A DNA stretch of 64,000 bases from Clostridiaceae bacterium OM02-2AC (GCA_003481775.1 QULU01000006.1:60217-124216), one strand, 5' to 3'; numbered from the stretch's first letter, positions 26,796 to 36,098 are shown. The notes: generated by a model from the letters alone, not told the origin. Numbers and translations are program-made.

Positions 26796-27872
26796 ATGAG
26801 AATGCTGTTGTTTTTACTCCTATGTCTGCTGATTCTTCTCCTTGTGCAGCTGTTCTTCTGGCATACGGTGAAGAAGCTGTATAAGAAAAAGCAGACCCGT
26901 TATGTACTATTGACAGTATCCCTGCTTGGCAGCGGTTTTCTGATTTATCGTTTTACTCCGTTCTTTGTGATGTATAAGGATGCGATGTGGAGGCGCGGCG
27001 CCCTGGTTATGATACTGAATAGCATATATCTGCCGCAGATGGCAGGCTTTTGTCTGCTTGCTCTGGTGCAAAAGCTGTACTGTAGAAAGCATCACAGGGA
27101 ATTTCATACAAAGCTCTTTGCTCTTGCATCTGTGATCATGCTTTTGTTTTCCGTATATGGAATCGGGTGTGCCTCCCGTGTTACGGTGCGTTATGAAAGC
27201 GTTGAATTGAAGGGAGTGCAACAGAAACAAAAGCTTTTGTATATCAGTGACCTGCATGCAGGAACAACGCTTTCGTCTCCTTATGGAACCATAGAGCGTC
27301 TCGCTAAAGATTGCGATATTGTGCTGCTTGGCGGAGATTTGTTTGATGAAGCGACATCACATAAGGATATGGAGGCTTTGTGCAGGATGCTTTTCGACCT
27401 GCATAAGGATATTTACTACGCAGGCGGTAATCATGAGCTGTTGCAGAAACAGCGTGGGGAATATGAGGCGATGCTGCGTTCAGCAGGTGTACATATTCTG
27501 CAGGATGAATCGGCAGTGGTCAACGGTATCCGGATCATCGGACGAAAGGATAGAGGGGAGGACAGACGCTCGTGGTCTTCACTTATAAAGGGACAACGTG
27601 AAGATGTGCCTGTGATCTTGCTGGAGCATCGTCCGAAGGCTGTGACTGATGCCGGTGATGCAGGTTTGCTGCAGCTATCCGGACATACGCATAACGGTCA
27701 GATATTTCCCAATACGGTGCTGACAAGGATACCATATCCGAAAGCATATGGCAGCTATGATGTTGGGTATCGTATGCTGGTTTCATCGGGAACGGGTACA
27801 TGGGGATTTCCGATGCGGGTCGCATCACATAATGAAATACTGTTCATTACAATACAACCAAAGAATACATGA
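26796..27872 (+). CDS. Membrane-anchored metallophosphoesterase
   Basis: A 358-residue protein with about four N-terminal membrane segments (residues 1-130) and a calcineurin-type phosphoesterase domain: SDLHAG, GGDLFDE, GGNHE and GHTHNGQ supply the two-metal site. It resembles the YkuE/YaeI group, some of which act on lipid A-like or nucleotide pyrophosphates; substrate unknown. Start at 26796 after GGGAAGGTGA. It is divergent from the nrd operon and ends at a shared hairpin with the convergent DUF2974 gene. Confidence 0.85.
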   Translation: MRMLLFLLLCLLILLLVQLFFWHTVKKLYKKKQTRYVLLTVSLLGSGFLIYRFTPFFVMYKDAMWRRGALVMILNSIYLPQMAGFCLLALVQKLYCRKHHREFHTKLFALASVIMLLFSVYGIGCASRVTVRYESVELKGVQQKQKLLYISDLHAGTTLSSPYGTIERLAKDCDIVLLGGDLFDEATSHKDMEALCRMLFDLHKDIYYAGGNHELLQKQRGEYEAMLRSAGVHILQDESAVVNGIRIIGRKDRGEDRRSWSSLIKGQREDVPVILLEHRPKAVTDAGDAGLLQLSGHTHNGQIFPNTVLTRIPYPKAYGSYDVGYRMLVSSGTGTWGFPMRVASHNEILFITIQPKNT

Positions 27873-27881
27873 GAATAGCAA

Positions 27882-27935
27882 AAAAGGAGAAGTCAATTTC
27901 AGGATATGATTACTGAAATCTGGATTCTCCTCTTC
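27882..27935. terminator. Bidirectional terminator, phosphoesterase / DUF2974
   Basis: GGAGAA...TTCTCC with a nested ATTTCAG...CTGAAAT; on the minus strand it is followed by CTTTTTTGC, so it mainly serves the DUF2974 gene. Confidence 0.65.
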
Positions 27936-27967
27936 CTCATTCATATTGAGCACTGCAGCGTGCATAA

Positions 27968-29071
27968 TCAATTCGTCTGTTTTTCATTTACAAGATTTGC
28001 TTCAATCGCGTTTTTTGCGCTGGCCATCAGCTTTAGCGTAATATCAGAGAGCATCCTCTTTGTCTGCTTGTCTGTACGGTTCAATGCCTTTAAGATCAGA
28101 GCAGTGCTGCGCATTCGATTTTCATTCATCTCTTTAAAGGAAGCGGCATTGGTATTGCTTAAAATCTGAAACACGGCATCTGTGAAGGCTTCTCTCTGGG
28201 AGCGGTCAAGCTCACCAATCCAGTGCTTGATTGTACTGTCCAGGATGATGCTTTGCCGATCCACATTATTCAGACGTACAAAATCAGGACCGAGTACCTC
28301 CCAGGAATAGGGATCATGCTGCCACAGAGAAATCTGTGTGCTGGAAATGACAGTATAATGCTCCTCATGCTCCATAAGCATACCGACTATACTGGATTGT
28401 GGAACAAAGGTTTCTATGCGCTGTGCGATGGAACGATAGCCTGCTGTTTTTAATGTTTCTGCGGAAAATCCAGGCCCATCGTGATTGTAAACCTGCAGGA
28501 TTCTTCTTTGTACGGCAGTGGTACAGAAGGCACCAGCATAGACTGCAAGATTGCCGCCCTTTGAATGTCCGCATAGGATAATGCGCCGCTTTGGGTAGGC
28601 AGCTGCCATAGCTTCCAAATACTGTACCGCTTCCTTCTGTGAAGGAATGGCATCCAGAAAGGTCATATTGAAATCTTCTTTCCAGCCTACAAGTGTATTA
28701 TCCGTACCGCGATAGGTAATCAGCATAACATCATCCTCCAGCAGACAGGTGAGGGCAGAGAACTGTTTTTCCATAGAGGGATTCAGATGATCGATGTAGC
28801 CGCAGAGGATTACCTTGCCATAACGGTTTCCTTCTGCCATTTTATACAGCAGCTGCAGGTCTTCGTTCACGCGATAATGGATATCCTCCGGCCTTGTTTG
28901 CTTGAATATTTCAGAGGCGGTCTGGACACATAGCATATTTTGTGCGGCAAATGCCGGCTGCAGACGCAGATAGGATAGACAGCTGCATATGAGAGTATCC
29001 ACTGCACAGCAGGGAACTGCAGAAAACGTTAAATCATTTCTCCATGTAAGATAATCAAATACATTGCTCAT
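27968..29071 (-). CDS. Mbeg1-like (DUF2974) alpha/beta hydrolase
   Basis: A 367-residue protein beginning NVFDYLTWRNDLTF, the typical opening of DUF2974 proteins of Firmicutes. It has the nucleophile elbow GHSKGGNLAVYAG (GxSxG) and the preceding ITYRGTDNTLVGWKEDF, as in lipase class 3 enzymes. Probably an intracellular hydrolase; substrate unknown. Start at 29071 after CAGGAG; 16 upstream residues in frame lack a ribosome site. Its C-terminal third is helical and polar. Confidence 0.85.
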   Translation of the reverse strand: MSNVFDYLTWRNDLTFSAVPCCAVDTLICSCLSYLRLQPAFAAQNMLCVQTASEIFKQTRPEDIHYRVNEDLQLLYKMAEGNRYGKVILCGYIDHLNPSMEKQFSALTCLLEDDVMLITYRGTDNTLVGWKEDFNMTFLDAIPSQKEAVQYLEAMAAAYPKRRIILCGHSKGGNLAVYAGAFCTTAVQRRILQVYNHDGPGFSAETLKTAGYRSIAQRIETFVPQSSIVGMLMEHEEHYTVISSTQISLWQHDPYSWEVLGPDFVRLNNVDRQSIILDSTIKHWIGELDRSQREAFTDAVFQILSNTNAASFKEMNENRMRSTALILKALNRTDKQTKRMLSDITLKLMASAKNAIEANLVNEKQTN

Positions 29072-29352
29072 AATATTATTCTCCTGTCGTTTTTTTGGTA
29101 GGCTGTCGCTACTTTCCAAGCATTGCTGAAATCTGATGTGGTCGTTTGCTATCCTGCTTATGTTGAAAGGGAATACCCGTGCACAGAATGGTAGTAAAGT
29201 GCAAGGTGCTTATTTTCCACATTTTATGATGGATGAGCGGCAGGGGGAATATGATTCGCATATGACAAGTGCTATAGAAAAGACAGGCATCTTGCTGAAT
29301 CGTCCCCCGTTCCTTGCAAATAAGGCTCGCAGTGCATTTTCTGATAACTGTA
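29072..29352. other. Gene-free stretch between DUF2974 gene and tRNAs
   Basis: Short frames on both strands lack ribosome sites and family resemblance. It must contain the promoter of the DUF2974 gene, but I cannot pick one out with confidence. Confidence 0.5.
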
Positions 29353-29386
29353 TAAAAAAAGTCCTTTTTCAAGGACTGTTTTTCTC
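29353..29386 (-). terminator. Terminator of the tRNA operon
   Basis: Minus strand AGTCCTT-GAAA-AAGGACT followed by TTTTTTTAT, three bases beyond the CCA of tRNA-Leu. Confidence 0.8.
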
Positions 29387-29388
29387 AA

Positions 29389-29476
29389 TGGTGGGAACGG
29401 TGGGACTTGAACCCACACGGGATTAACTCCCAACGGATTTTAAGTCCGTTGCGTCTGCCTATTTCGCCACGATCCC
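29389..29476 (-). tRNA. tRNA-Leu (anticodon UAA)
   Basis: An 88-base class II tRNA with CCA encoded. Acceptor GGGATCG pairs with CGTTCCC apart from one T-T mismatch at position 5; anticodon loop CTTAAAA gives UAA; the long variable arm (GGGAGTTAATCCC) is that of leucine tRNAs; T-arm GTGGGTTCAAGTCCCAC. Confidence 0.95.
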
Positions 29477-29484
29477 AACAAAAA

Positions 29485-29558
29485 TGGAGGTTCCGATCGG
29501 ATTTGAACCGATGATCACAGAGTTGCAGTCTATTGCCTTACCACTTGGCTACGGAACC
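29485..29558 (-). tRNA. tRNA-Cys (anticodon GCA)
   Basis: A 74-base tRNA with CCA encoded. Acceptor GGTTCCG/CGGAACC with discriminator T (U73, the cysteine identity base), anticodon loop CTGCAAC giving GCA, T-loop GGTTCAAATCC. Eight bases upstream of tRNA-Leu in the same transcript. Confidence 0.95.
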
Positions 29559-29594
29559 ATTTGAGCTATTCTTTTTGAAACATGTTGCTTTAAT

Positions 29595-29622
29595 ATTATA
29601 CAATAATTTTTAGAAATTGCAA
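29595..29622 (-). promoter_or_regulatory. tRNA operon promoter
   Basis: Minus strand TTGCAA (29617-29622), 16 bases, TATAAT (29595-29600), about 37 bases before tRNA-Cys. Confidence 0.7.
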
Positions 29623-29970
29623 TAGGCATTTTGCCTTTTTATAGCTTTTTTTGAGAGATTTTTCAATTATGAATAAAACAGGCATGTTCAGGTGCCATAC
29701 TTACCGAAATCTATTGCATACTTGTAACCGTTATACTGTGAACAAAAATTTCACAAGCTGTTATGCTTATGCGCATATGAAATGTATACCAATGTTAGCG
29801 GAAGAATCAATATCGCATTATACACCATATGCACTGAAATTCTTACCAGCTGTATATTCAGGTGAATTAAAAAACAACGAAAATTAAATTAGGCTACGTC
29901 TACGAATTCTCTAATTGTTTCAAAATAGAACGAAGTACCATTTATATGAACAAAAAAGATTGAAAATTAA
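29623..29970. other. AT-rich gene-free stretch
   Basis: A plus-strand frame of 78 codons (29651-29887) has no ribosome site and no recognisable domain. Otherwise nothing is seen. Confidence 0.5.
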
Positions 29971-29971
29971 G

Positions 29972-30000
29972 TTGTATTTTTCCTATTTGCATACTATAAT
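29972..30000 (+). promoter_or_regulatory. Promoter of the aminotransferase-nucleotidyltransferase operon
   Basis: TTGTAT (29972-29977), 17 bases, TATAAT (29995-30000); the gene starts 33 bases later. Confidence 0.65.
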
Positions 30001-30033
30001 CTAAAATATGAACAAATAACTGGAGATGATACT

Positions 30034-31089
30034 ATGAAACTGTTCACAGTAGGGCCTGTTGAAATGTACCCTGAAACATTACAGGTTAGCGGTACACAGC
30101 TGCCGTATTTTCGCAATGATGAATTCTCATCCATAATGAAGGAAAACGAACAACAGCTCCTGTCTTTATGTGGCTGCGGAAAAGGAAGAGCGCTGTTTCT
30201 GAGCGGCAGCGGCAGTGCAGCAATGGAGGCGGTAGTTGCCTGCAGCTTTCGCCGACGGGACAAGGTACTGATACTTCGCGGAGGGAGCTTTGGCGAACGC
30301 TTTGCACAGCTGTGCAGAATATACGGGATACCCTATGATGAGCTGTGTCTGCAGGAACTGGAGGCATTGCGAAAGGAACACCTGGACGCTTTTTCTCAAA
30401 ATGAATATTGTGCACTGCTTGTCAATCTGCATGAAACGAGCACCGGACAGCTTTATGATATGCAGCTGCTTTCTGCGTTTACGAAAGCAAAGAATATGTA
30501 TCTGATTGTGGATGCCATCAGCAGCTTTCTCGCGGACCCGCTGGATATGGACCAAATGGGAATCGATGCCTTGATTCTTTCCTCTCAGAAAGCACTGGCA
30601 TTATCTTGCGGATTGTCCATGGTTGTTTTGCAGGAATCCTTCTATCGGAATATGATCGAACCAAAAGATGATATCTGCCTGTATTTGAGCTTAAAGGAGC
30701 ATGCACGCAATATGGAGCGGGGACAGACTCCCAACACACCGGCAGTCGGTATCCTTATGGAGCTTCATGAGCGACTGCAGCATTTACAGGGGGAGGGCTT
30801 TGTCCATGAACAGCAGCGAATTGCAAAGCGTGCTGCCTACTTTCGCCGCAGGGTTCAAAGGCTGGGGATACAGCTCCCAAGCTTCCCTCTCAGCAATGCC
30901 CTGACGCCACTGCTGTTTAACGGTGATGCGCAAAAGGTTTATCAGTTTCTGATAAAGAACTATGCCATCACATTAACGCCAAGCGCTGGAGCGTTGAGGG
31001 ACCGTATGCTGCGTGTGGGGCATTTGGGAAATCTGAAGCTGGATGATTATGATGCCCTGTGTGACGGGCTGAAGGAGTATGAAAAATGA
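30034..31089 (+). CDS. Class V aminotransferase, 2-aminoethylphosphonate-pyruvate aminotransferase-like
   Basis: A 351-residue PLP enzyme of aminotransferase class V. The opening FTVGPVEMYPETL and PYFRNDEFSSIM resemble PhnW/alanine-glyoxylate aminotransferases; LFLSGSGSAAMEAVV binds the cofactor phosphate, LIVDAISSFLADPLDMD carries the ring-pairing Asp and SSQKAL the Schiff-base lysine. It could convert between 2-aminoethylphosphonate and phosphonoacetaldehyde. That substrate is inferred from family and from the ABC importer and cytidylyltransferases nearby; other amino donors are possible. Overlaps the next gene by four bases. Confidence 0.75.
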   Translation: MKLFTVGPVEMYPETLQVSGTQLPYFRNDEFSSIMKENEQQLLSLCGCGKGRALFLSGSGSAAMEAVVACSFRRRDKVLILRGGSFGERFAQLCRIYGIPYDELCLQELEALRKEHLDAFSQNEYCALLVNLHETSTGQLYDMQLLSAFTKAKNMYLIVDAISSFLADPLDMDQMGIDALILSSQKALALSCGLSMVVLQESFYRNMIEPKDDICLYLSLKEHARNMERGQTPNTPAVGILMELHERLQHLQGEGFVHEQQRIAKRAAYFRRRVQRLGIQLPSFPLSNALTPLLFNGDAQKVYQFLIKNYAITLTPSAGALRDRMLRVGHLGNLKLDDYDALCDGLKEYEK

Positions 31090-31799
31090 AAGCAATCCTA
31101 ATGGCAGCCGGGATGGGTACCCGTATCGCCACGAAAACAAATGAGCCAAAGTGCTTACTGAATATCGGCAACGGACCTTTGATTCGCCATACGGTGGAGC
31201 TGCTGCTGAACAATCAGATCGAGGTATACATCTGTCTGGGCTTTAAGGGGCATTTGATCAGGGAGGCACTCTGTGGGTATCCGATCACATTTTATGAAAA
31301 TCCGTTCTATAAGGTAACCAACAGCATCGCATCCCTCTGGTTTTCCAGAGAACAGCTGGATGAAACACAGGATCTTCTGCTTGCGAATGCAGATGTTTTC
31401 TGGCAGCAGGATATTCTTGATCTTCTGCTCGCAGATGATCACAAAATCCTTTTACTGGCGGACAGCTCGCGCAGATTGAGCGGAGATTATTTCTTCCATT
31501 GTGAAAACGGAATCCTGACAGATTATGGAAAGGATATGCCGGAGGCTGAGCGTACCAGCGAGTACGTCGGCATCGCCCGGATACAGAAGCAGGAGATTGC
31601 CTGCTTTCGCAAGCAGATGGAGCAGCTCGTCCATGCGGGTGATTACCAGCTTTGGTGGGAAAATACACTATATTCCATGATTGGACAGAAACAGATTCCG
31701 GTACGGGATATTGCAGGGCATTACTGGTCGGAAATCGATGTACTTCAGGATTATGAAAATATTCTGGACTATGTGCGTCGCCATCCACAATGTCGGTAA
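31086..31799 (+). CDS. LicC-like nucleotidyltransferase (NTP_transf family)
   Basis: A 237-residue sugar/choline-phosphate nucleotidyltransferase. The N-terminus KAILMAAGMGTRIATKTNEPKC is the NTP-binding loop, with LLANADVFW for the metal-binding Asp and FYENPFYKVTNSIASLW resembling the LicC/PntC group, which makes CDP-choline or CDP-aminoethylphosphonate. Its ATGA overlap with the aminotransferase gene suggests the pair acts on one substrate, possibly activating an aminoalkyl-phosphonate or -phosphate for attachment to surface glycan. No kinase or phosphonopyruvate enzyme is in the window. Confidence 0.8.
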   Translation: MKAILMAAGMGTRIATKTNEPKCLLNIGNGPLIRHTVELLLNNQIEVYICLGFKGHLIREALCGYPITFYENPFYKVTNSIASLWFSREQLDETQDLLLANADVFWQQDILDLLLADDHKILLLADSSRRLSGDYFFHCENGILTDYGKDMPEAERTSEYVGIARIQKQEIACFRKQMEQLVHAGDYQLWWENTLYSMIGQKQIPVRDIAGHYWSEIDVLQDYENILDYVRRHPQCR

Positions 31800-31838
31800 C
31801 GCCCTCAGCAAATGCAAAGATAGGCGCATATAAATAAA

Positions 31839-31892
31839 ATAAGACTTATCACAGCCAGGTATGAGGTCTGGTCTTGATAAGTCTTTTTTGTG
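31839..31892 (+). terminator. Terminator after the nucleotidyltransferase
   Basis: AAGACTTATCA...TGATAAGTCTT with inner CCAG...CTGG, followed by TTTTTTG. Confidence 0.8.
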
Positions 31893-31957
31893 CTGCATAC
31901 TGACAGCATAATCTGAATAGCACACGCATGCCGGATCGGCATCCTTCGATTGCATGC

Positions 31958-32557
31958 TTATTTCTTCCGTATATGAAGCTGATTGTCCATAGGAATCGAT
32001 GCATCCTCCATATCCATATAGTTCATATATGCGTAGGTGATGTTCAGCTTTTTCCCATGCAGCCTGCGATAGTATCGGATATAATCCATCGCGGAAAGAT
32101 CACTGGTGATATAATTCTTATAATGAAACAGCATGGATACCTCTAGCCGATCACTTGCCTTATGCATGAAATCCACCAGCTCCCCGCTTGTTTTCAAGCC
32201 GGTATCCGGCAGTGTCAGCCCCACATCCCTGCTGAAGGTCTTCATATGCAGATAGATGCTGTGATCATAATCGACATGCAGGAAATTACCGACACTCTCT
32301 GTGATACATTCCCGATTTGTCTCCATTTTTACATGGGACAGTGGTGCAGCATAGCCTTGTGCACAGGCAATCGGGACAAGCAGATTCGCAGGCAGAAAGC
32401 CGATTTGCAGACTGTCATTCTCTTTGATGCGTACATCAATCAGCCACGCCAGATCATCACTCATCAATAGCAGCCGTTCTTCCTTTTCGGTAGCCTGTAC
32501 GCCGCTTAGCTGCAGCAGCATGCAGAATACCAGCAGAATCGGCAGTTTATGCTTCAT
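31958..32557 (-). CDS. Secreted protein, possibly a divergent LCP (LytR-CpsA-Psr) domain
   Basis: A 199-residue protein with a clear signal peptide (MKHKLPILLVFCMLLQLSG, cleavage near VQA). The remainder follows the order of LCP domains: a LLLMSDDLAWLIDVRI strand, a LQIGFLPANLLVPI stretch where LCP proteins have SIPRDT, APLSHVKMET where they have NHAY, a helix, LHVDYDHSIYLHMKTFSRDVG where they have IDYYVEVDFxGFxxLVDxLG. The catalytic Arg/Asp of LCP are absent, so if related it is inactive or altered. Alternatively simply unknown. Transcribed convergently with the nucleotidyltransferase, divergently from the ABC importer. Confidence 0.55.
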   Translation of the reverse strand: MKHKLPILLVFCMLLQLSGVQATEKEERLLLMSDDLAWLIDVRIKENDSLQIGFLPANLLVPIACAQGYAAPLSHVKMETNRECITESVGNFLHVDYDHSIYLHMKTFSRDVGLTLPDTGLKTSGELVDFMHKASDRLEVSMLFHYKNYITSDLSAMDYIRYYRRLHGKKLNITYAYMNYMDMEDASIPMDNQLHIRKK

Positions 32558-32679
32558 AGAACTCCTCCTTTCCTTTTTCTAGTATACGTCAGGTGAAAAA
32601 GGGTTATACAAAACTTGCGATATGTTCAAATAGCATCGGAATTGTTGCAAAATTGTAATGATGAAATGCGAAAATAAGA

Positions 32680-32707
32680 TTGAAATGTTTTCTTAATGTG
32701 ATAAAAT
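32680..32707 (+). promoter_or_regulatory. Promoter of the ABC importer operon
   Basis: TTGAAA (32680-32685), 16 bases, extended -10 TG-A-TAAAAT (TAAAAT at 32702-32707). Confidence 0.65.
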
Positions 32708-32741
32708 GGGTACTACATGAACAAAGATAGGGTTGAGGTGT

Positions 32742-33719
32742 ATGAAAAAGCTGATTCTTGCCATGGTTGTGATCACCATGGCTTTACTCGTGAGCATATC
32801 CAATGAGCAGAATACGATTATCGTCTACTCCTCCATGGAGCAATTTCGTGGAGAGGAGCTGCAGCAGCAGCTGAATGAAAAATTTCCGGATTTGCATGTC
32901 ATGGTCATGTATGTATCCACCGCCAAGGCTGCGGCAAAAATATCTGTGGAGCAGGAGCAAAGCGACGCGGATATCGTCGTTGGTCTGGAAACCTCCTACA
33001 TGGAGAAGATTAAGGATCAGCTGGCAGATATCAAGGGAAAGAGCCGTCTGCAGTATTTGGATGGTCTGGCACCTAAGGATCACGGCAATGCGTATGTGAC
33101 CTGGGAACGACAGGCAGGTGCCTTTATCATCAATACGGATGTATTGAAAAAGCATAAGCTTAGTGAACCGAAAACCTATGAGGATCTGCTGGATCGCAAA
33201 TATTATAATCTGATTGCCATGCCAGACCCGAAATCGAGCGGCACCGGCTATTTCTTCTACAAGAATCTGGTGAATACCATGGGAGAAGCAAAGGCTCTGG
33301 CATATATCGATCAGCTGGAATTCAATGTCAAGCAGTTTACGGAATCTGGCAGCGGTCCGATCAAGCTGCTCATTCAGGGCGAGGTCGGCATCGGCTTGGG
33401 ACTGACTTTTCAGGCGGTCAATCAGATCAACACCGGCTCTCCCTTTAAAATCATCTATCCCAAGGAAGGCTCGCCCTATTCTCTGACGGGCACCGGTCTG
33501 ATGAAGCGTCATGCGGATGATCCCGATGTACAAAGGGTGTTTGATTTCATCATCAACGATTTCCTGTTGTATGATAAGGAGCACTTCTCACCGGAGGCTA
33601 TCCTGAAGGATCAAAAGAATACGATACAAAATTATCCGACACACATTCCGTATGCCGATATGAACGGCATCGAGGACATACATGAAAAAGAAAGGCTGCT
33701 GGACTTATGGAAGTATTAG
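32742..33719 (+). CDS. ABC importer substrate-binding protein, Fe3+/2-aminoethylphosphonate family
   Basis: A 325-residue periplasmic-binding-type protein with an N-terminal hydrophobic export signal (MKKLILAMVVITMALLVSIS) but no lipobox cysteine. The body (IIVYSSMEQFRGEELQQQL, YVTWERQAGAFIINTDVL, AMPDPKSSGTGYFFY, ESGSGPIKLLIQGEVGIGL) matches the FbpA-like group that includes 2-aminoethylphosphonate and ferric ion binders. I favour aminoethylphosphonate because of the aminotransferase 1.6 kb upstream; the tyrosine pair typical of iron binders is not obvious. Overlaps the ATPase gene by 13 bases. Confidence 0.8.
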   Translation: MKKLILAMVVITMALLVSISNEQNTIIVYSSMEQFRGEELQQQLNEKFPDLHVMVMYVSTAKAAAKISVEQEQSDADIVVGLETSYMEKIKDQLADIKGKSRLQYLDGLAPKDHGNAYVTWERQAGAFIINTDVLKKHKLSEPKTYEDLLDRKYYNLIAMPDPKSSGTGYFFYKNLVNTMGEAKALAYIDQLEFNVKQFTESGSGPIKLLIQGEVGIGLGLTFQAVNQINTGSPFKIIYPKEGSPYSLTGTGLMKRHADDPDVQRVFDFIINDFLLYDKEHFSPEAILKDQKNTIQNYPTHIPYADMNGIEDIHEKERLLDLWKY

Positions 33720-34492
33720 AAAAAGAAAAGCTGATCGTTCGCGATCTGTATAAAAATTTTGATGGCAAGGATGTACTGAAAACGATATCCTTCACTGTGC
33801 ATGAAGGGGAATTTCTAAGTGTGCTGGGGCCCAGCGGCTGCGGCAAGACAACGCTTCTGCGAATCCTGATCGGACTGGAACAGCAAACCAAAGGGCAAAT
33901 CCTGATGGATGGGGAGGATATCTCCCACTTGAAGCCGAGTGAGCGAAATATGGGAATCATATTCCAAAACTATGCACTGTTCCCCAATATGACCGTACTG
34001 GAAAACGTGGAATATGCATTGAAGCTGCGTTCGGATAAAAAAGCGGAAAGCCGAAAAATCGCCTTACAGACACTGGAAGCGATCGGTATGAGCGATCAGA
34101 TCAAAAAACGCCCCTCCCAGCTATCCGGCGGACAGCAGCAGCGTGTGGCAATCGCCAGAACACTGGCGCTGAATCCGAAAATCATTTTGCTGGATGAGCC
34201 GATCAGTGCACTGGATGTCAGCATGCGCGAGGTCATGAAAAAGGAGCTGAAGGACATTCAGAAGCGCTTTAATTCCACCATGATCTTTATCACCCATGAA
34301 CAGGAGGAGGCATTTTATCTGTCCGATCGCATCATGGTTATGAGTGAGGGAAACATCGAGCAGATTGATACACCGCAGAATATTTATCACCATCCGGCAA
34401 ACCAGTATATCATCGACTTCGTCAATGCGCATCTGGATGGCAAGCTGGAAAGTCTGTGTAAATGTACGGGGAAACAGGTCTATGAACAATAA
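33707..34492 (+). CDS. ABC importer ATPase (PotA/FbpC/PhnT type)
   Basis: A 261-residue ATPase: Walker A GPSGCGKTT, Q-loop FQNYALFPNM, signature LSGGQQQRVAIAR, Walker B ILLDEPISALD and switch THEQEEAF. The C-terminal 20 residues extend beyond the core but no TOBE domain is present, shorter than PotA. It energises the importer whose binding protein and double permease overlap it on either side, so stoichiometric translation is likely. Confidence 0.92.
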   Translation: MEVLEKEKLIVRDLYKNFDGKDVLKTISFTVHEGEFLSVLGPSGCGKTTLLRILIGLEQQTKGQILMDGEDISHLKPSERNMGIIFQNYALFPNMTVLENVEYALKLRSDKKAESRKIALQTLEAIGMSDQIKKRPSQLSGGQQQRVAIARTLALNPKIILLDEPISALDVSMREVMKKELKDIQKRFNSTMIFITHEQEEAFYLSDRIMVMSEGNIEQIDTPQNIYHHPANQYIIDFVNAHLDGKLESLCKCTGKQVYEQ

Positions 34493-36068
34493 ACGCTATC
34501 AGGCTTCCCGTGTCCTCGTTGCCCTTTTTCTGTTTTTCTTTGTCATCTGTCCGCTGATTGCCCTGCTGGTAAACATCGATGCCAAGGATATTCAGAAGGT
34601 ACTCACATCCCCGCAGTTTCAGCCAATGGTGATCAACTCGCTGTGCACCACCATTCTGGCAACCCTGTTATCCGTATCCCTGGCCTTTGCACTTGCCTGG
34701 TTTATGAACCGTTCCCATATCCGGCATCGCTCTGTTTACACCATGCTGTTCACACTGCCGATGCTTATCCCCTCCATCTCCCATGGGATGGGGCTGGTAC
34801 TGCTGTTCGGTGATAACGGCATCATATCCAATCTGCTGCATATGAAATTTTTCCTGTACGGGTATGTCGGTATCATTCTTGGCTCCATTCTGTATTCCTT
34901 TCCGGTTGCCTTTTTGATGCTGAACGATACCTTTCAATATGAGGATTACACGACCTATGAGGCTGCCAGTGTGCTTGGCTTATCCAAGCGCCAGCAGTTC
35001 TTCACCATCACGCTGCCCAATATCAAGGGGCCTTTGATCAGTGTTGTTTTCTCAGTCTTTACGATGATTTTTACCGATTACGGCGTACCGCTTGTCGTCG
35101 GCGGGAAATCCATCACCCTTCCGGTATATATGTATCGTGAGGTCATTGGACTTCTGGATTTTTCAAAGGGAGCCATTATCGGAATCCTGCTATTGATTCC
35201 TGCCGTTATCGCTTTTGTCCTTGATTTGAAAAATGAAAATAAGGGCAGCAGCTCCACGGTAACGCGTTCCTATCAGATTGCGCCGAATGCGAAGCGTGAT
35301 CGTATTGCCCATATCGTTTGTATCGCCACGGTTGTCTTTCTCTCTTTGCCGCTGATCACCTTTGCCGTGCTTTCCTTTGTCAATCACTATCCAACCGATC
35401 TTTCTTTGACACTGGACAATATTATACAGGCGATGGATCTCGGCGTTCGTATGTATTTGAAAAATTCGCTGGCGATTGCAATGCTGACATCCATGGTCGG
35501 CGTCTGTCTGACCTATTTAACAGCCTTTATGACAGCCCGTAATGCATCGCAGCTATCCAGCCGCGTTTTGCATCTGGTGTCCATGATATCGCTAGCCATA
35601 CCCGGTGTCGTCCTCGGTCTGAGCTATGTGCTCTTTTACAAGGGAAGCTTTCTGTATGGCGGTATTGCGATTCTGGTGCTTGTCAACATTACGCATTTCT
35701 TTGCCAATCCTTATCTGATGGCATACAATTCGCTTCAGCAGTTTCACAGCAATCTGGAGGATATCTCCGCAGCAATGGGGATTTCCCGCTTCCGTATGCT
35801 GAAGGATGTCTATATTCCCTGTACGAAGGGAACCATTGTAGAGATGTTCAGCTATCTGTTTGTCAATTCCATGGTGACGATATCCGCAGTATCCTTTCTG
35901 GCGAATTTCCGCAATATGCCGCTGTCGCTGCTCATACCGCAGTTTGATTCGCAGTCACTGATTGAGGCGACCGCCTTTATCTCTGTTGTGATTTTGCTTG
36001 TCAATCTGATTGTGAAGCTGCTTGTATATGTGGTGAAAAGGAAGCTGATCAAGGATCATGAGGCTTAG
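34482..36068 (+). CDS. ABC importer permease, two fused permease domains
   Basis: A 528-residue protein with about twelve membrane helices arranged as two BPD_transp_1 domains. Each has an EAA-type coupling loop: EAASVLGLSKRQQFFTITLP in the first half and ISAAMGISRFRMLKDVYIP in the second. Such fused permeases occur in the FbpB and PhnU/V families. The real start at 34482 overlaps the ATPase by 11 bases; a longer upstream frame is a shadow of the ATPase gene. Completes the importer operon. Confidence 0.9.
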   Translation: MNNKRYQASRVLVALFLFFFVICPLIALLVNIDAKDIQKVLTSPQFQPMVINSLCTTILATLLSVSLAFALAWFMNRSHIRHRSVYTMLFTLPMLIPSISHGMGLVLLFGDNGIISNLLHMKFFLYGYVGIILGSILYSFPVAFLMLNDTFQYEDYTTYEAASVLGLSKRQQFFTITLPNIKGPLISVVFSVFTMIFTDYGVPLVVGGKSITLPVYMYREVIGLLDFSKGAIIGILLLIPAVIAFVLDLKNENKGSSSTVTRSYQIAPNAKRDRIAHIVCIATVVFLSLPLITFAVLSFVNHYPTDLSLTLDNIIQAMDLGVRMYLKNSLAIAMLTSMVGVCLTYLTAFMTARNASQLSSRVLHLVSMISLAIPGVVLGLSYVLFYKGSFLYGGIAILVLVNITHFFANPYLMAYNSLQQFHSNLEDISAAMGISRFRMLKDVYIPCTKGTIVEMFSYLFVNSMVTISAVSFLANFRNMPLSLLIPQFDSQSLIEATAFISVVILLVNLIVKLLVYVVKRKLIKDHEA

Positions 36069-36098
36069 CAGGAGGCTTCCTCCTATGTATTTCGATAT

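Noticed and set aside
29651..29887. A 78-codon plus-strand frame between the tRNAs and the aminotransferase gene
   Set aside because: No ribosome site; AT-rich spacer composition and no domain.
34344..34481. A longer N-terminus for the importer permease
   Set aside because: These 46 codons are the shifted frame of the ATPase gene; the ATG at 34482 starts directly before the first membrane helix.
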